This document shows, piece after piece, positions 1-8,383 of a stretch of 38,953 nt of DNA (position 1 is the stretch's first letter; each line of letters begins with the position of its first letter). The notes beneath the pieces were generated by a model. The model was not told the origin of the DNA and searched no databases. It saw only the letters and a list, made by a program, of their open reading frames with translations. Source of the DNA: Bifidobacterium breve (GTDB lineage Bacteria > Actinomycetota > Actinomycetes > S36-B12); contig CAMAVT010000004.1 of assembly GCA_945861775.1 (NCBI GenBank), forward strand, positions 1 to 38,953, read 5' to 3'. Both the position numbers and the translations under genes were made by a program.

Positions 1-481
1 TCTCAGGAACTGGGCCTTCATAAGGGCAAAGGAAACAAATGCCCATGCCAACATCAATGCTGACACCCTGCGCAATTGCAAGTTCAGCGATCAGGCGGAT
101 CTCTTCGACATTCTCAGCAATACTCATATTCGAGTTCTTCTTGCTGTAAGTCTCTGAACCCACAATGAGTGCAGAGATTTTTGTGCAGCCAGCGTCGATT
201 GCTCTTTGAGCTCCACGAAGATTGGGAACGAGTGCCCGGTATACAACACCATCTCTTTTTGGGAGGGAACGCACAACTTCATCGGCATCGGCGAGCATTG
301 GGATGACTTTGGGATGTACGAAACCGGTAACTTCAATCTCCGGGACGCCGGCGTCGGCAATCTTTCCAATGAGTGCGATCTTTTCTTCAGTAGTTGGTAC
401 ATGCCAACCCGATTCATGCACCATTGTTTGCAATCCATCACGCATTAGTACCTCTACGATGCGGGCTTCCGGTTTACTCAT
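1..481 (-). CDS. HMG-CoA lyase-like protein (partial, C-terminus beyond left edge)
   Basis: About 160 N-terminal residues are present on the minus strand, and the frame is still open at base 1. The start is an ATG at 481 that overlaps the stop of the upstream gene by 4 bp (ATGA), so the two are translationally coupled. The protein opens with the RDGLQ motif (R14-D15), which in HMG-CoA lyases carries the catalytic Arg and a metal-binding Asp. It continues with family-typical text (EIEVTGFVHPK, then YRALVPN and GAQRA). The family cleaves 3-hydroxy-acyl-CoA thioesters into acetyl-CoA and a keto acid. The metal-binding HxH and catalytic Cys regions lie outside the window, so the exact reaction cannot be judged. 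It is a diverged paralogue of the gene at 4513-5523. Confidence 0.9.
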   Translation of the reverse strand, partial: MSKPEARIVEVLMRDGLQTMVHESGWHVPTTEEKIALIGKIADAGVPEIEVTGFVHPKVIPMLADADEVVRSLPKRDGVVYRALVPNLRGAQRAIDAGCTKISALIVGSETYSKKNSNMSIAENVEEIRLIAELAIAQGVSIDVGMGICFLCPYEGPVPE

Positions 482-1218
482 TTCGTTTCCTTTCGTGGGT
501 GATGATCAGTGAGATTGTGAAGCCATTCGCCTTCGACCACCATGGTTGCGACCCCAGTGGGAAACCAGGCAAAATCTATTAATGCTGATTCTGGAAGAAG
601 GGACGCTATCTGCGCTGGAAGGAATTCAAGCGTGCTGCCAAGGAAGACCACTGCGGCACATTCCATCACTGCCTCACGGGCAATAACGAGACGACCGTCT
701 TGGGCTATTTCGCGAGTTTTCATCCATAGTTCGCGCTGGCGCTCCGGCCAAGGGTCGAGGTCTCGCCAGAGCCCGGGGGTAATGACCGCTCCGTGTGAGT
801 CAAAAATGTCTTGCTCAATGTCGCTATGAACAGGCCCGAGTGGTGACTGCATTACGGACCGGTGGGGCCTGGTGTCGGCTCCCATCAGGGAGATACTGAA
901 TAAAAGGTTAATTGGGTTGGCGTCTCTATACCGCTCGATTACATCAGTAACACCGGAGTTAATTGGCCCTTCACTCAATGAAGTCCCAGATAAGGGAATA
1001 TTCGCTGCACTTTGTGCCGTTCGGACGAAATCCGCACTGTCAGCCAGCTCTACGACTTGACCAAGATGCTCAACCGCTAACGCAAATGCATCGGGATACA
1101 TGGCCAGCCGGCGGTAGATGGTCGGGACGAAATTGGATGCAAGAAGGTCTCGAATATGTTTATATGCAACCTCGAACTCAGCGGTGGCATTCACTTCGGC
1201 TAACTCTTCAGTTCTCAT
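478..1218 (-). CDS. DehI-like protein (2-haloacid dehalogenase family fold), function uncertain
   Basis: A 246-residue, mostly helical protein without signal peptide or membrane segments. Two stretches resemble the DehI family of group I 2-haloacid dehalogenases. One is near residues 17-47 (an AYKHIRDLL stretch followed by FVPTIYRRLAMYPD), and the other is near residues 96-118 (RYRDANPINLL, then SLMGADTRP). Family members are nearer 290-300 residues, so this one is shorter. Many actinobacterial DehI-like proteins have no tested activity, and I infer a small-acid or CoA-ester related role only from context. It lies 19 bp downstream of the CoA-transferase and overlaps the HMG-CoA lyase-like gene by 4 bp, so the three form one operon. 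Confidence 0.6.
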   Translation of the reverse strand: MRTEELAEVNATAEFEVAYKHIRDLLASNFVPTIYRRLAMYPDAFALAVEHLGQVVELADSADFVRTAQSAANIPLSGTSLSEGPINSGVTDVIERYRDANPINLLFSISLMGADTRPHRSVMQSPLGPVHSDIEQDIFDSHGAVITPGLWRDLDPWPERQRELWMKTREIAQDGRLVIAREAVMECAAVVFLGSTLEFLPAQIASLLPESALIDFAWFPTGVATMVVEGEWLHNLTDHHPRKETK

Positions 1219-1237
1219 TTATCGGTGCTCATTATGC

Positions 1238-2455
1238 TCATTTAACAGCCTGCGCATGTGCGATCTCGGCTTCCGAAAGTCCTAGGAGTTCCGTCAGCAC
1301 TTCGGTTGTGTGTGCTCCCAGTGCCGGACCGGGCCAGTTAATTCGCCCCGGTGTCCGGGAAGCGCGGGGAACCACGCCCTGCATTTTAATGGTGCCAAGA
1401 ACAGGGTGAGGTACATCAACGATTGAATTGCGTGCGATGAAGTGGGGGTCAGAAAGCATGTCCGGGGCTCGAAATATGGACCCAGACGGTACGCCAGCTT
1501 CTGCGAGAGTTTCAATAATTGACTTGGATGGCAGACTGCTGGTCCACGTTGCAACAAGTTCGTCGAGTTCTTCGTGGTTTTGTCCGCGAGCGATGTGAGT
1601 GTCGAACTTGGAATCCACGGCCAGTTCGGGTGATCCCATGGCTGCAGCCATCCGCTGAAAAACACTGTCCTGGTTTCCGGCAATAATTACCTCCAGTCCA
1701 TCGGACGTTGGGTAGACATTCGATGGAGCCACGCCGGGAAGGGTGGCACCGGTGCGCTCACGAACATGACCCGAGACGTCGTAGTCCGTAATTAAAGACT
1801 CCATGAATGTTAAGACTGATTCGTACAGGGCTACATCGAGCACCTGTCCTTCGCCGGAGTTCTTGCGCTCGAGCAAGGCGGCTACCGCCCCGAGCGCCCC
1901 GAGCGCCCCTGACATGGCATCGCCAATCGCGATTCCCGTTCGCACTGGAGGCCGGTCCGGATCGCCAACTACTGCTCGGAGCCCACCCATTGCTTCACCG
2001 ACCACCCCGAACCCGGCTCGGTCTGAATATGGCCCCGTTTGACCGAAACCACTAACTCGAACCATCACAATGCCGGGGTTTGTTTCCTTTAAAGTTTCAT
2101 AGGAAAGTCCCCATCGTTCAAGGGTCCCGGGTCGAAAGTTTTCGATGACAACGTCTGATATCTCAACTAGTCGTAAGAATGCCTCGCGTCCTGCACTGGA
2201 GCGCACATTAATGGCCACGGATTTCTTGTTGCGGCCGATAACCGACCACCACAATGATTCACCTTCAGGCGTGAGTTTCCCCCACCGACGCATGGGGTCT
2301 CCCTCGCCCGGAAGTTCAATTTTGATGATCTCGGCGCCAAGATCCCCGAGGAGTTGTCCGGCGAATGGCCCGGCAATAAGTTGCCCAAGCTCAATAACGC
2401 GGTATCCGGCCAGCGGCCCGAAACTTGACGGCGCCGGGCTGACGGATGAATTCAT
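1238..2455 (-). CDS. CaiB/BaiF family (class III) CoA-transferase
   Basis: A full-length class III CoA-transferase of 405 residues. Family features include AGPFAGQLLGDLGAEIIKIE (residues 28-47), a GDPMRRWG stretch, a nucleotide-contact region containing RNKKSVAINV, and the ENFRPGTLERWGL signature. The predicted catalytic Asp, which forms an aspartyl-CoA anhydride, is D179 in GIAIGDAMSG. These enzymes move CoA between carboxylic acids such as oxalate, carnitine, bile acids, citramalate or mesaconate. The ATG at 2455 follows AGGAAG at 2459-2464, a good ribosome site. It is first in a minus-strand operon with the DehI-like and HMG-CoA lyase-like genes, so it probably activates the acid that the lyase cleaves. 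The substrate cannot be read from the sequence. Confidence 0.95.
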   Translation of the reverse strand: MNSSVSPAPSSFGPLAGYRVIELGQLIAGPFAGQLLGDLGAEIIKIELPGEGDPMRRWGKLTPEGESLWWSVIGRNKKSVAINVRSSAGREAFLRLVEISDVVIENFRPGTLERWGLSYETLKETNPGIVMVRVSGFGQTGPYSDRAGFGVVGEAMGGLRAVVGDPDRPPVRTGIAIGDAMSGALGALGAVAALLERKNSGEGQVLDVALYESVLTFMESLITDYDVSGHVRERTGATLPGVAPSNVYPTSDGLEVIIAGNQDSVFQRMAAAMGSPELAVDSKFDTHIARGQNHEELDELVATWTSSLPSKSIIETLAEAGVPSGSIFRAPDMLSDPHFIARNSIVDVPHPVLGTIKMQGVVPRASRTPGRINWPGPALGAHTTEVLTELLGLSEAEIAHAQAVK

Positions 2456-2532
2456 TACTTCCTAGTTGCAGCATGGAATTGGGGTATTGACTAATCGGAA
2501 GCATATGGATCGGAAGTCCCACTGTCAATCAC

Positions 2533-2544
2533 TTTGTATACCTT
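2533..2544. promoter_or_regulatory. GTATAC-type candidate operator in the CaiB/MFS divergent region
   Basis: TTTGTATACCTT with the palindromic core GTATAC at 2536-2541. GntR regulators of the FCD subgroup (UxuR/ExuR and VanR types) bind elements with this core. A GntR/FCD gene lies 1.2 kb away, and related elements occur at 5565-5574 and 5685-5694. Assignment as its operator is inference. Confidence 0.4.
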
Positions 2545-2612
2545 TTAAGGGGTCTTCCCAAGTCTATACGCTTAATTTTCATTAAATTTGGAGTCACAAA
2601 CCATAATTCGAA

Positions 2613-2618
2613 TACAAT
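2613..2618 (+). promoter_or_regulatory. -10 element of the MFS gene, leaderless geometry
   Basis: TACAAT ends 5 nt before the ATG at 2624, and there is no purine-rich ribosome site between them. With a start site about 7 nt after the hexamer, the transcript would begin at or next to the ATG. This supports 2624 over the TTG at 2588 as the start codon. Confidence 0.45.
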
Positions 2619-2623
2619 TCAGC

Positions 2624-3787
2624 ATGCCCCCAATATCCTTCCTCCGAATTGTTGGGACCACCACCAGTGCTTCCGCGGTCGGCTCGATCCCGGTGTTTTT
2701 GCTGGGAGCTATGGGACCCTTTGTCCGGGCTGACCTTGGATTTAGTGAGGCGCAATTGGGAATAGTTGTTTCCATGTTTTGGCTTTTCATGGCCGCCGGT
2801 GGCATCTCTGGTGGACGGTTAGGTCAGCGACTCGGATCAACTACGTCGATTCGCATCGGCGTCGCCTCTTCGATGCTCGTAATTGGAGCCCTAGCCTTGG
2901 CCCCAAATTGGACCGCGTTGCTTGTTCTGATGTCGTTGGCTGGACTGGCTAACGCGCTTACCCAACCGGCGGTTGACCTTGCGCTTTTCGAAGTGGTCCC
3001 GCAGGAACGACTCGGCCTCGCATTCGGCTTTAAGCAAACGGCATTCCCGGGTGCAGCCCTGGTGGCTGGACTCAGTATCCCCATTTTGGCGAGCACGATT
3101 GGTTGGCGATGGGCGTTTGTTGCGTGTGCGGCAATTGGCATTCCCGCTCTCGTCGGCATTCCACGGCTTGCCCCGGGTCATAAGCGCAATTCGGCAGCTC
3201 GCGCTGCCGCCGAACAAAAGCTTGCTGGCGTTTTCGTATTCGCAGCCGTGTTTATGTTGGCAATGATCGCAGTCTCGGCGACGGGTGCTTTTTATGTTGA
3301 GTCGGCAATTGCTGGAGGTAGCACCCCGAATGCTGCAGGGGTCTACCTCGCGGTTGGTAGTGCATGTGGAATTTTGGGTCGTTTCGTGTTCGCTTGGCAG
3401 CTTGGTCGAGTCAGTCGCCCCCTCATCGCAACGGCCTTCATCATGATCGTTGGCGGCGCGGGAGTGATTTCATTCGCTTTGGTCCCACCGGGGTGGCCCC
3501 TGTTTTTGGCGACTCTCATCGCTATTGGTGCGGGGTGGGGCTGGAATGGCCTACTGACCCTCGCCGTGGTGAGCACATATCCGCAAGCGCCCGCTCGCGC
3601 ATCCGGTTACATCGTTTTGGGAGCCGGGGCGGGCGGAGTGTTGGGTCCGGTGCTGTTCGGATTTGCCGTTCAGAGGGTTGGTTTTTCGCCAGCTTGGGTT
3701 GCCGTCAGTCTCTGTTTCTTTGCCGCTGCTACTTTACTGTTTGTCGTTGTTCGACGTCGCAATCAGATCAGTCCACTTCCGGCCTAG
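2624..3787 (+). CDS. MFS transporter, CynX/NimT-like
   Basis: A major facilitator superfamily permease of about 387 residues with some 12 hydrophobic segments. The conserved loop between TM2 and TM3 is seen as GGRLGQRLGSTTSIRIG, matching the G-x-x-x-D/G-R-x-G-R/x pattern. A second half-domain repeat begins after a basic loop around GHKRNSAARAAAEQK. I chose the ATG at 2624 because it has a TACAAT hexamer just upstream. The in-frame TTG at 2588 would add 12 residues and has no ribosome site. It is divergent from the CoA-transferase operon and converges, with a 4 bp overlap, on the GntR gene. Import of the catabolic substrate is the likely role, from context only. Confidence 0.85.
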   Translation: MPPISFLRIVGTTTSASAVGSIPVFLLGAMGPFVRADLGFSEAQLGIVVSMFWLFMAAGGISGGRLGQRLGSTTSIRIGVASSMLVIGALALAPNWTALLVLMSLAGLANALTQPAVDLALFEVVPQERLGLAFGFKQTAFPGAALVAGLSIPILASTIGWRWAFVACAAIGIPALVGIPRLAPGHKRNSAARAAAEQKLAGVFVFAAVFMLAMIAVSATGAFYVESAIAGGSTPNAAGVYLAVGSACGILGRFVFAWQLGRVSRPLIATAFIMIVGGAGVISFALVPPGWPLFLATLIAIGAGWGWNGLLTLAVVSTYPQAPARASGYIVLGAGAGGVLGPVLFGFAVQRVGFSPAWVAVSLCFFAAATLLFVVVRRRNQISPLPA

Positions 3788-4485
3788 GAATCTACTGGCT
3801 TAGACACAGCAATATCGGTCGTCCGGCGAAGTTCGTCCATGATCGCGGATTTGGAGGCAGTCACGTGGAGTCTCATAATGCTTTCGGCCCAGTCCGCATC
3901 TTTAATTCTAAATGCCTCGAGCAATTCACGGTGGTGTGAGTTGCTGCGCTGATAGCCAAGTGGTGCGTAGTTGTGTACTGCTCGGAGGATCACGGGGAGT
4001 GCAACCAAAATATGGCGCGCAGGCTGGGCGTACTCGGCATCTGCAACCTCTGCTATCCGGCCGTGGAAGCGACCGTTTAGTTCGGTGAAAGCAGCGACCG
4101 TGTTGGGGTCACCAGCTTTGCCTTCCTTGGTAATGGCTTCCATCTGGTCGCACAGTTCAGTAAGTTCATCGACGACATCTGGTGTAATGCGCGTTGCCGC
4201 ACGTCGAGTGATGAAGCATTCGACCAAGATTCGCAGGTCATACATTCCTTCGATATCAAAATTCTGCCAGTCCACAACTCGAGCACCTCGGTGCGGAATA
4301 ACTTCGATGAGACCCTCGGACTGAAGTCGTCGCAGACTTTCACGAATGGGTGTGCGGCTGAGTCCATATTGAGCGGCGAGATCAGTTTCTGTTAGTCGGC
4401 TACCACCGACTAAGACGCCTGACACAATATCGTTTCGCATCAATTGATAAGCGTTGCCGGCTGCGCCGCTTAATTGCGTTGTCAT
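3784..4485 (-). CDS. GntR family transcriptional regulator, FCD subgroup
   Basis: A 233-residue regulator. The N-terminal winged helix has the typical GntR recognition text (YGLSRTPIRESLRRLQSEGL at about 40-59, then HRGARV in the wing). The C-terminal part is an FCD effector domain, starting with a DLRILVECFITRRAA-type helix and holding spaced His residues (for example near HGRIAE and HHRELL) that could bind a metal and a carboxylate ligand. FCD regulators usually sense organic acids and repress adjacent catabolic genes. It lies 27 bp downstream of the HMG-CoA lyase-like gene, in its operon. AGGA sits 9 nt before the ATG. It is the likely local regulator of the catabolic cluster. Confidence 0.92.
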   Translation of the reverse strand: MTTQLSGAAGNAYQLMRNDIVSGVLVGGSRLTETDLAAQYGLSRTPIRESLRRLQSEGLIEVIPHRGARVVDWQNFDIEGMYDLRILVECFITRRAATRITPDVVDELTELCDQMEAITKEGKAGDPNTVAAFTELNGRFHGRIAEVADAEYAQPARHILVALPVILRAVHNYAPLGYQRSNSHHRELLEAFRIKDADWAESIMRLHVTASKSAIMDELRRTTDIAVSKPVDS

Positions 4486-4512
4486 TCTTGAAATCCTAAC
4501 TGAAAGTGATTT

Positions 4513-5523
4513 TTAGTCCTTAGTGGATGGAATTTCTTTTCCGGGCTGAGAAAGAATACGCTTCCAATCAATTTCCTGCATTTCAAGCCGTGATCCACCG
4601 CGAGTAAAATGTCCGTATGCGGGGCTCGCCGTAATGCCTTTCGCCAACTCAACAGTGTCACCGTATTTTTCGAGATTAATCCCCGTGCTAATTCCCATAT
4701 ATTGGAGCATTGCCACAAGATCTTCAGTAGGCGTGTTACCTAAAACATCGGAGTCACCGGGAAGCCAGAGGTCACCACCAAGGCCACAAAATGCTCCTTC
4801 GACCCAGTCAACACCGGCTTGCATAGCGGCTAATGTATTGGCCAAGGCAAAGCCGCCTCGAGTGTGCAGGTGTACTCCCACTTTCAAGTTTGGTCGATGC
4901 GACTTGATTCGACGAATAGCGTCAAATACCTGTCGCGGGTCTGCCAGGCCAGCCGAGTCGGCAACGTAAATGCTCGTTGCTCCGGCGGAGACAATCTGGT
5001 CAACGAAGGCATCGAGCCTTTCAGGATCGACCAAGCCAGTGCCATATGCGAAGAATGACATGACGATCGCAACGGTCACCGGTGTATCTCCCGCCGCACT
5101 GAGAATATTGTCGAGCTCATCCCACATCTCCGGGTGCGTCCGCCGTTGATTGATCATGGTTATCTCAGGATCAGTGCAGGTGAGAGCAACAATCTCGTTG
5201 ACCCCTGAGTCAATTGCGCGACGGGCCCCATGAGCGTTGGGTACGAGGCCTCGATAGTGGAAACCCTCTTGTCGGGGGACAACCGCGAGGAGCGCTTCGG
5301 CGTCCGCGAGCTGCGGGAGCACTTTTGGGTGAGCGAACGAAGCTACCTCAATCTCGGTAACTCCCGACTCAAGCAGGCTTTCAACGAGCTGGAGTTTCTC
5401 TGATGTTGGAATTGTTTTACGTACCGATTGCAACCCGTCGCGCATTCCGACTTCGACGACTCGCATTGATCGGGGCAAATACATGTCCTGGATTTGCTTC
5501 GGGCTGTCCGTAGTGGTTGTCAC
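4513..5523 (-). CDS. HMG-CoA lyase-like protein lacking the canonical catalytic Cys
   Basis: A 336-residue TIM-barrel protein of the HMG-CoA lyase family. It has RDGLQ at 28-32, the metal-ligand motif HLH at 218-220, and the glycine loop GLGG at 247-250 followed by GN (N263) and TEDLV. In HMG-CoA lyases the residue after GLGG is the catalytic Cys (GLGGCPYA). Here it is Asp (D251), followed by LWLPGD and a two-residue insertion. The metal site therefore looks intact, but the flexible loop differs, so a related aldol cleavage or condensation of another CoA ester is more likely than HMG-CoA cleavage. The start is a GTG at 5523 with no clear ribosome site. It is co-transcribed with the GntR gene and divergent from the amidase operon. 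Confidence 0.88.
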   Translation of the reverse strand: MTTTTDSPKQIQDMYLPRSMRVVEVGMRDGLQSVRKTIPTSEKLQLVESLLESGVTEIEVASFAHPKVLPQLADAEALLAVVPRQEGFHYRGLVPNAHGARRAIDSGVNEIVALTCTDPEITMINQRRTHPEMWDELDNILSAAGDTPVTVAIVMSFFAYGTGLVDPERLDAFVDQIVSAGATSIYVADSAGLADPRQVFDAIRRIKSHRPNLKVGVHLHTRGGFALANTLAAMQAGVDWVEGAFCGLGGDLWLPGDSDVLGNTPTEDLVAMLQYMGISTGINLEKYGDTVELAKGITASPAYGHFTRGGSRLEMQEIDWKRILSQPGKEIPSTKD

Positions 5524-5564
5524 AGGCTTTCACTTGATGGATCCACACCACCATCTTAGTGAGA

Positions 5565-5574
5565 TTGTGTACAG
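5565..5574. promoter_or_regulatory. Candidate GntR operator, TTGTGTACAG
   Basis: TTGTGTACAG shares TTG-Y-R-TACAG with the element at 5685-5694 and resembles the GTATAC element at 2536-2541. It lies between the divergent HMG-CoA lyase-like gene and the amidase, 42 bp from the former's start. Confidence 0.4.
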
Positions 5575-5666
5575 AAATGTGTCAAATTGAATGGCCGTAT
5601 TGGACTTTAGTTTTTCATTCTTAGAGTGAAAACGCTATGAGAAATTGGGTAAATATCGAAAGTCCG

Positions 5667-5695
5667 TTGACAGCCCAGTTCATGTTGCATACAGT
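5667..5695 (+). promoter_or_regulatory. Promoter of the amidase operon (TTGACA-N17-TACAGT)
   Basis: A perfect -35 hexamer TTGACA (5667-5672), 17 bp spacer and -10 TACAGT (5690-5695), about 30 bp before the GTG at 5724. The -10 overlaps the candidate operator at 5685-5694, so a bound regulator would block RNA polymerase. This probably drives the eleven-gene plus-strand run. Confidence 0.6.
5685..5694. promoter_or_regulatory. Candidate GntR operator overlapping the -10, TTGCATACAG
   Basis: TTGCATACAG is the second TTG-Y-R-TACAG element in this intergenic region and covers most of the -10 hexamer of the amidase promoter. That position fits repression. Binding by the local GntR/FCD protein is inferred. 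Confidence 0.4.
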
Positions 5696-5723
5696 TTGAA
5701 CACATTTAGGCAAGGAGTCGTGG

Positions 5724-7091
5724 GTGACCGGCAATGGAACGAACTGTTTAGAGCGATGGGAAGCGGCTCATGCTCGCTTCCTTGCTTTGGACGGGCAAGT
5801 CCAGTCGGTTATCACCTGGCTCGACGACTCACGTGAGCGTGCGATAGAGCTTGATGCCATTGCTGCTAACGGAGGTTCGGCCGGGCCGCTGCATGGTTTG
5901 CTCCTCGGTCTCAAGGACAACATCGACACGAAGGGCGCACCCACCACCGCGGGTGCTCGCTTTCTTTCTGACAATATGCCGATCGCGGATGCGCACTGCG
6001 TCGAACTCGCGTCTGCCCAGGGTGCGGTGGTTCTAGCGAAACTCAACATGGCGGAGCTGGCTTGGGGTGCTACCACGCAAAACTCAACATATGGCGCTTG
6101 TCGCAACCCTTGGAATTTGGATCGTATCCCTGGGGGTTCAAGCGGTGGGTCAGGTGCGGCACTCGCGGCTAGATTCTGCGAGGCGTCACTGGGTACGGAC
6201 ACGGGAGCATCGGTGCGCGTTCCGGCGGCTGTTAACGGTGTAGTTGGTCTACGTCCCACCTATGGCTCGATATCCACCCGTGGCGTATTTCCCGTGTCAT
6301 ACACCCAGGACACGGTTGGCCCCATGGCTTCGAGCGCTTTTGACGTAGCCCGGCTGACAGAAGCCCTGATGGTCCATGATCCCCTTGATCCATATTCCCT
6401 GGATGGAATCACAGTGTTGCCAACCGCTCTAATCGGCCAACCATTGGCTGGATTGAGGGTAGGTATTCCCAGCGAATTTTTCTTTGATGATCTTGATCCC
6501 ATGATTGCTCAGCGGGTTGATTCCTTCGTTGAGTGGTTGAAAGTGCAGGGCGTGATTATCGTCCCCGTATCAGATTTTGATCAGGCTTCGGCATTTGAGC
6601 ATTGGACACGGATCGTTCAATGTGAGGGAGCAGAATTTCACAAAGAGCGTTTGCGTGCGCACCCCGAAGATTTCTCACCAGATGTATTTGCTCGGGTGGC
6701 CGCAGGGCTCGACATCCCGGCCACCGAACTTGCACGCTCGCTGGATTGGCGCCAAAGGTATCGCCATGGTCTCAACCAGATTTTCACCGATATCGACATA
6801 ATCTTGACCCCGGTAGTTTCCATTGATGTTCCTGCAGCTGAGGGCTTTGACTCGAGAGCTCAAACCCAGATGCTAGGTCGAATTACCTATCCTTGGGCGT
6901 TACATGAAGGGCCCACCATGAGTCTTCCCATTGGTTTCCACGCTGTCTCTGGGTTGCCGGTGAGTGTCGCCCTGTCGGCCGGTCAATGGTGTGAGGCAAA
7001 ACTTTTTCAGGTGGCAACCGCCTACCAGCGAGAAACGGATTGGCACGAGCAACTTCCGCCCCTTTTAAACACATCTAAGGAATTGGTATGA
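5724..7091 (+). CDS. Amidase signature family hydrolase (GatA-like)
   Basis: A full amidase-signature enzyme of 455 residues with the complete Ser-cisSer-Lys triad: K64 in LKDNID, S139 in GGSSGGSG, and S163 in TDTGASVRVPA. The family hydrolyses amides to acid and ammonia. GatA itself is longer and sits with gatB/gatC, which are absent here, so this is a stand-alone amidase. The GTG at 5724 is preceded by AAGGAG (5712-5717, 6 nt spacer), which decides the start. It is first in the long plus-strand operon and overlaps the next gene by 4 bp. In context it may hydrolyse a half-amide or carbamoyl acid made by the downstream ring-opening hydrolases. Confidence 0.95.
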   Translation: MTGNGTNCLERWEAAHARFLALDGQVQSVITWLDDSRERAIELDAIAANGGSAGPLHGLLLGLKDNIDTKGAPTTAGARFLSDNMPIADAHCVELASAQGAVVLAKLNMAELAWGATTQNSTYGACRNPWNLDRIPGGSSGGSGAALAARFCEASLGTDTGASVRVPAAVNGVVGLRPTYGSISTRGVFPVSYTQDTVGPMASSAFDVARLTEALMVHDPLDPYSLDGITVLPTALIGQPLAGLRVGIPSEFFFDDLDPMIAQRVDSFVEWLKVQGVIIVPVSDFDQASAFEHWTRIVQCEGAEFHKERLRAHPEDFSPDVFARVAAGLDIPATELARSLDWRQRYRHGLNQIFTDIDIILTPVVSIDVPAAEGFDSRAQTQMLGRITYPWALHEGPTMSLPIGFHAVSGLPVSVALSAGQWCEAKLFQVATAYQRETDWHEQLPPLLNTSKELV

Positions 7092-8332
7092 GCAAGTACC
7101 CAGGGCTTGATCCTCGCGAGTTGAAACCGGCCACAATGGAAAAAGGCGCTCTCGATGGACTCCGTGTACTTGATGTTGCAACCATGATGGCTGGTCCTTG
7201 GGCGGCCACCTACCTTGCTGACTTCGGTGCAGATGTTGTCAAGGTCGAGTTACCGGTCAAAGGTGATCCAGTTCGAGCGTGGGGAAGCCAAGTTGAAGGC
7301 ACCGCGCTGGCTTGGAAAGGGTTGTCTCGTAACAAAAGACTGATAACGCTTGCCCTGAATACTGTTGAAGGCCAGCAGATGCTACTGAGGCTCGTAAAAG
7401 AATTCGATGTCCTCGTTGAAAATTACCGACCCGGTGTTATGGAACGATGGGGTTTATCGCCAGAAAAGTTACTTGAAGCGAACCCCAGACTTATTATTTT
7501 GCGTACTTCCGGTTACGGGCAAGATGGACCTTACGCACCAAAACCAGGATTCGGAACCCTCGCCGAGGCATTCTCTGGGCTCTCCTACATCACAGGTGCA
7601 GAGGACCGGCCTCCAGTTCTTTCCGGATACCCACTCGCCGATGGAGTTACCGCCCTCGCCGGAGCCATGGCGATTCTTGCGGCCGTCTACTGGCGAGATG
7701 TCAATGGCGGGACCGGTCAAGTCATCGACAACGCAATTATTGAAGCGAATTATCGACTCATTGATTACACGATGCTCGACTATGAAAAGCTCGGGATTGT
7801 TCGGGAGCGGACAGGGAACCGTTTAGGTGACCTTGCGCCACGCAATAGTTATGAGACGGCGGATGGCGGTTGGGTTGCAATCTCTGGTGGCACCCAAGGC
7901 ATTGTTGAGCGACTATTCCACTGCATTAATCGCCCCGAACTTATTGATGATCCGAGATTTGAAAATAATGCGTCGAGAATCAAGAATGTTCACGCTCTCG
8001 ACGAAGCTATCGCGGCCTGGATGATTCAACACACCGAAGAACACATTTTGAGGGTATTTGATGAACAGGGAGTTTCGGGGGCGCCCGTGAATAATGTGGC
8101 GCAGATCGCCGACAATGAACATTTTCGGGCCCGAAATCTATTACTGAGTATCGATGATCCGGAACTTGGCCTCACGAGCACGGTGCATGTCCATCCTCGA
8201 ATGTCGGCAACTCCAGGTGGAGTTAAGTTCCTTGGTGGCACGATTGGTCGTGACAATGAGTCATTTTATTTGGAAGAAATCGGATTAAGCCGTGAAGAAT
8301 TCGATGCACTCATGGCGGCAGGTGCAATTTGA
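7088..8332 (+). CDS. CaiB/BaiF family (class III) CoA-transferase
   Basis: A second class III CoA-transferase, 414 residues. It has the conserved opening AGPWAATYLADFGADVVKVE (35-54), the RNKRLITLAL region, the ENYRPGVMERWGL signature and the predicted catalytic aspartate D185 in PLADGVTAL. The start ATG overlaps the amidase stop (ATGA), so the two are coupled. It is clearly diverged from the paralogue at 1238-2455, so the two probably act on different acids or at different steps. The locus therefore has two CoA-transferases matching two lyase-like proteins. The donor and acceptor acids are unknown. Confidence 0.95.
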   Translation: MSKYPGLDPRELKPATMEKGALDGLRVLDVATMMAGPWAATYLADFGADVVKVELPVKGDPVRAWGSQVEGTALAWKGLSRNKRLITLALNTVEGQQMLLRLVKEFDVLVENYRPGVMERWGLSPEKLLEANPRLIILRTSGYGQDGPYAPKPGFGTLAEAFSGLSYITGAEDRPPVLSGYPLADGVTALAGAMAILAAVYWRDVNGGTGQVIDNAIIEANYRLIDYTMLDYEKLGIVRERTGNRLGDLAPRNSYETADGGWVAISGGTQGIVERLFHCINRPELIDDPRFENNASRIKNVHALDEAIAAWMIQHTEEHILRVFDEQGVSGAPVNNVAQIADNEHFRARNLLLSIDDPELGLTSTVHVHPRMSATPGGVKFLGGTIGRDNESFYLEEIGLSREEFDALMAAGAI

Positions 8333-8383
8333 TCAAGAATTTTCAATCTCAGTCAATCACTATCCAGAAAAGGAGCAACAAAA

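Noticed and set aside
5724-7091. GatA subunit of the tRNA amidotransferase
   Set aside because: No gatB or gatC neighbours and a shorter length. The context is catabolic.
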